From Dokdonella_A soli (GTDB taxonomy: Bacteria > Pseudomonadota > Gammaproteobacteria > Xanthomonadales > Rhodanobacteraceae): a stretch of 64,000 bases of DNA. The stretch covers positions 124,001 to 188,000 of the forward strand of contig NZ_BAAAEU010000025.1 of NCBI RefSeq assembly GCF_039523175.1. Direction: 5' to 3'. This document shows positions 62,747 to 64,000 of this stretch, one piece after another. The translations under genes and the position numbers were made by a program. The first letter of the stretch is position 1. Each line of letters opens with the position of its first letter. The notes beneath the pieces were generated by a model that was not told where the DNA came from, searched no databases, and worked only from the letters and a program-made list of their open reading frames with translations.

Positions 62747-63448
62747 TCAGGCCGCCTGCAGCGACGGCGCGAGCGCCGTTTCATGGCCGTGCGCCGCGAG
62801 CTCGCCGGCGAGCAGCGTCGGCAGCAGGTCGAGCGCGTCGGCGAAGCCGGTGATCGGCACGTACGGGATGCCGGCCGACCGGCAATGCTCGATCAGGCGG
62901 TGCTTGGCGAACACCAGGTCGACTTCACCGGCGACGCAGAAATCCGAATTGCCATCGCCGATCAGCAGCACGCGCTTGCGTGCGGCCTTCGCGCTGCTCG
63001 CGCAGGAGCACTTGCAGTTGCCGCTGCGGCAGCCGGCCTTGCCATACGGAAAATCGAGCTGCCAGCCGTTCTCGCCGACCGCATCGAGGCGGTTCGCGAC
63101 GATCGGCAGGTCGCCGAGTTCGTAATTGCCGAGGATGCGCCGGATCGCGTAGTCGAGACCGTCGCTGACGATCGCCAGAGGCATGCCGGAATCGCGGGCA
63201 GCGGCGGCGAAATACGGGAATGCGCGATCGATCGACATGTCGTCGAGATGCGCGTCCATTTCCGCACGCGTCGCCTCAAGCAGTGCGACCTGCTGGGCCA
63301 TGCAGTCGTGCGAGCCGATCTCGCCGCGCCGCCAGGCCTGTTCGATCGCCTGCCAGCCGGGTCGGCCGAAGCGCTCAAGCAGGGAATCGGTGATGTCCTC
63401 GACCGACACGGTGCCGTCGAAGTCGCAAAGAATGGTCCAGTTGGACAA
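62747..63448 (-). CDS. HAD-IB phosphatase, MtnX/SerB-like
   Basis: The 233-aa protein has the HAD motifs: DFDGTV (9-14, nucleophile D9 and acid D11), VSDG (near 95), a Lys in the cap return, and the metal-binding GDGNSDFC near 172. The family includes the MtnX phosphatase of methionine salvage and phosphoserine phosphatases. A Cys-rich insert (CRSGNCKCSCAS, about 140-151) is present, as in MtnX-like enzymes with a structural zinc. It lies upstream of the aminotransferase on the same strand. Confidence 0.87.
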   Translation of the reverse strand: MSNWTILCDFDGTVSVEDITDSLLERFGRPGWQAIEQAWRRGEIGSHDCMAQQVALLEATRAEMDAHLDDMSIDRAFPYFAAAARDSGMPLAIVSDGLDYAIRRILGNYELGDLPIVANRLDAVGENGWQLDFPYGKAGCRSGNCKCSCASSAKAARKRVLLIGDGNSDFCVAGEVDLVFAKHRLIEHCRSAGIPYVPITGFADALDLLPTLLAGELAAHGHETALAPSLQAA

Positions 63449-63460
63449 GTGAGGTTCCTG

Positions 63461-63479
63461 AAAACCCCGCGGCGGGGTT
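63461..63479 (-). terminator. Intrinsic terminator after the HlyD-family gene
   Basis: On the minus strand AACCCCGC is followed by GCGGGGTT and then TTTT. It lies between the partial adaptor gene (stop 63557) and the HAD gene (start 63448), so it should end the adaptor transcript. Confidence 0.75.
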
Positions 63480-63556
63480 GTCTCAGGACACAGGTTAGCC
63501 GGCCCCGTCTTTCGGCCGGCTTTCGCGCCCGTCCCGGACTCCGCTGTGGACCGTGC

Positions 63557-64000
63557 TCAGCGCTTGAACCGCACCAGCACGCGCTGGCCGATGCGGAAAT
63601 CGACCCCTTCGAGCAGCAACACGCATTCAACATCGTGCGCGCCGGCACGCTCGACCGGGTCATCGGTCAGGCGGCTCGGGCCAAACACCTCGCCGACGCG
63701 CAGCACGCGGGCCGGCCAGGCCTTGCCCTGATCCGAATCGCGCACGACCTCGGCCTGCATGCCGGGCTTGACCAGGTCGACATAGGCCTCGTTGAGTTCG
63801 GCCCGGACGATGCGCGGCCGATCCGGCAGCAGTTGGAACAGTTCCGTGGCCGATTGCGTAGAAACCGCGTCGCCCACATGCACGGAGCGCTGCACGATGC
63901 GTCCGGCTGAAGGTGCCCTGATCGCGCGCGCCTCCAGCTCGGCACGCGCTTGATCGACGTGCTGGCGCGCGACCTTGACCGCGGCCTCGGCCGCGACCGT
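63557..64000 (-). CDS. HlyD-family membrane fusion (periplasmic adaptor) protein, N-terminus off the right edge
   Basis: The frame is open from the window edge to the stop at 63557 (148 codons visible). It begins with part of the coiled-coil hairpin (ARQHVDQARAELEAR), then the lipoyl half AIRAPSAGRIVQRSVHVGD and a beta-barrel (IVRAELNEAYVDLVKPGMQA, WPARVLRVGEVFG). The end is RIGQRVLVRFKR. These are adaptor proteins linking an inner-membrane ABC or RND pump to the outer membrane. The membrane anchor and the pump genes lie outside the window. Confidence 0.85.
   Translation of the reverse strand, partial: TVAAEAAVKVARQHVDQARAELEARAIRAPSAGRIVQRSVHVGDAVSTQSATELFQLLPDRPRIVRAELNEAYVDLVKPGMQAEVVRDSDQGKAWPARVLRVGEVFGPSRLTDDPVERAGAHDVECVLLLEGVDFRIGQRVLVRFKR

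Overview
The window is GC-rich (roughly 63-66% by eye) and densely coded. It looks like a gammaproteobacterial chromosome, most probably Xanthomonadales/Lysobacterales (Rhodanobacteraceae or Lysobacteraceae). This is inferred from the many secreted beta-helix proteins ending in an IFxDGFE-like tail, an IPTL-CTERM protein, a TraB/GumN protein, and interspersed palindromic repeats. A 38-base run of N shows it comes from a draft assembly.

Region 1 (1 to about 15,980) is a mobile defence island. From its right end inward it holds: a 3' fragment of tRNA-Phe acting as a putative attachment site, a P4-type integrase, a BrnT/BrnA toxin-antitoxin pair, the last ~50 codons of a lost hsdS, a Fic protein coupled to an unknown 194-aa protein, an AlpA-type regulator, an HTH/zinc-ribbon protein, a second tyrosine recombinase, a complete type I restriction operon (hsdR-hsdM-hsdS) with a translationally coupled HNH nuclease gene, and a very large reverse transcriptase that runs off the left edge. 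The reverse transcriptase resembles defence-associated (UG/DRT-class) enzymes.

Region 2 (16.0-23.2 kb) holds a TPR membrane protein, a secreted beta-helix protein, a second Fic-fold protein whose catalytic His is replaced by Gln, a secreted phosphoesterase, a beta-helix gene remnant and a MITE-like repeat.

Region 3 (23.3-31.0 kb) is a compact metabolic cluster. It holds two alpha/beta hydrolases, a FemAB-like GNAT acyltransferase, an arginase-fold protein, a DegT aminotransferase, two four-helix EmrE/ArnE-like membrane proteins, an acyl carrier protein and a FabF-type ketosynthase. Together they suggest synthesis and export of an acyl-amino conjugate of unknown structure.

Region 4 (31.1-36.8 kb) is a signalling module of ECF sigma factor, Ser/Thr kinase with a periplasmic DUF4384-like domain, and TPR-CHAT caspase-like protein.

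Region 5 (36.8-59.0 kb) is a long run of secreted proteins, mostly right-handed beta-helices, in two tandem paralogous arrays: three genes at 40.5-45.9 kb and four at 46.5-52.2 kb. There are also single copies, truncated copies, one frameshifted copy, an IPTL-CTERM protein and a seven-bladed Vgb-like propeller. Nearly all end in D-x-I-F-x-(D/N)-x-F-(D/E), and this shared C-terminal tail is the strongest candidate here for an undescribed sorting or secretion system.

Region 6 (59.1-64 kb) holds a frameshifted YXWGXW protein, a TraB/GumN protein, a HemL-like class III aminotransferase/aminomutase, a MtnX-like HAD phosphatase and the 3' part of an HlyD-family adaptor running off the right edge.
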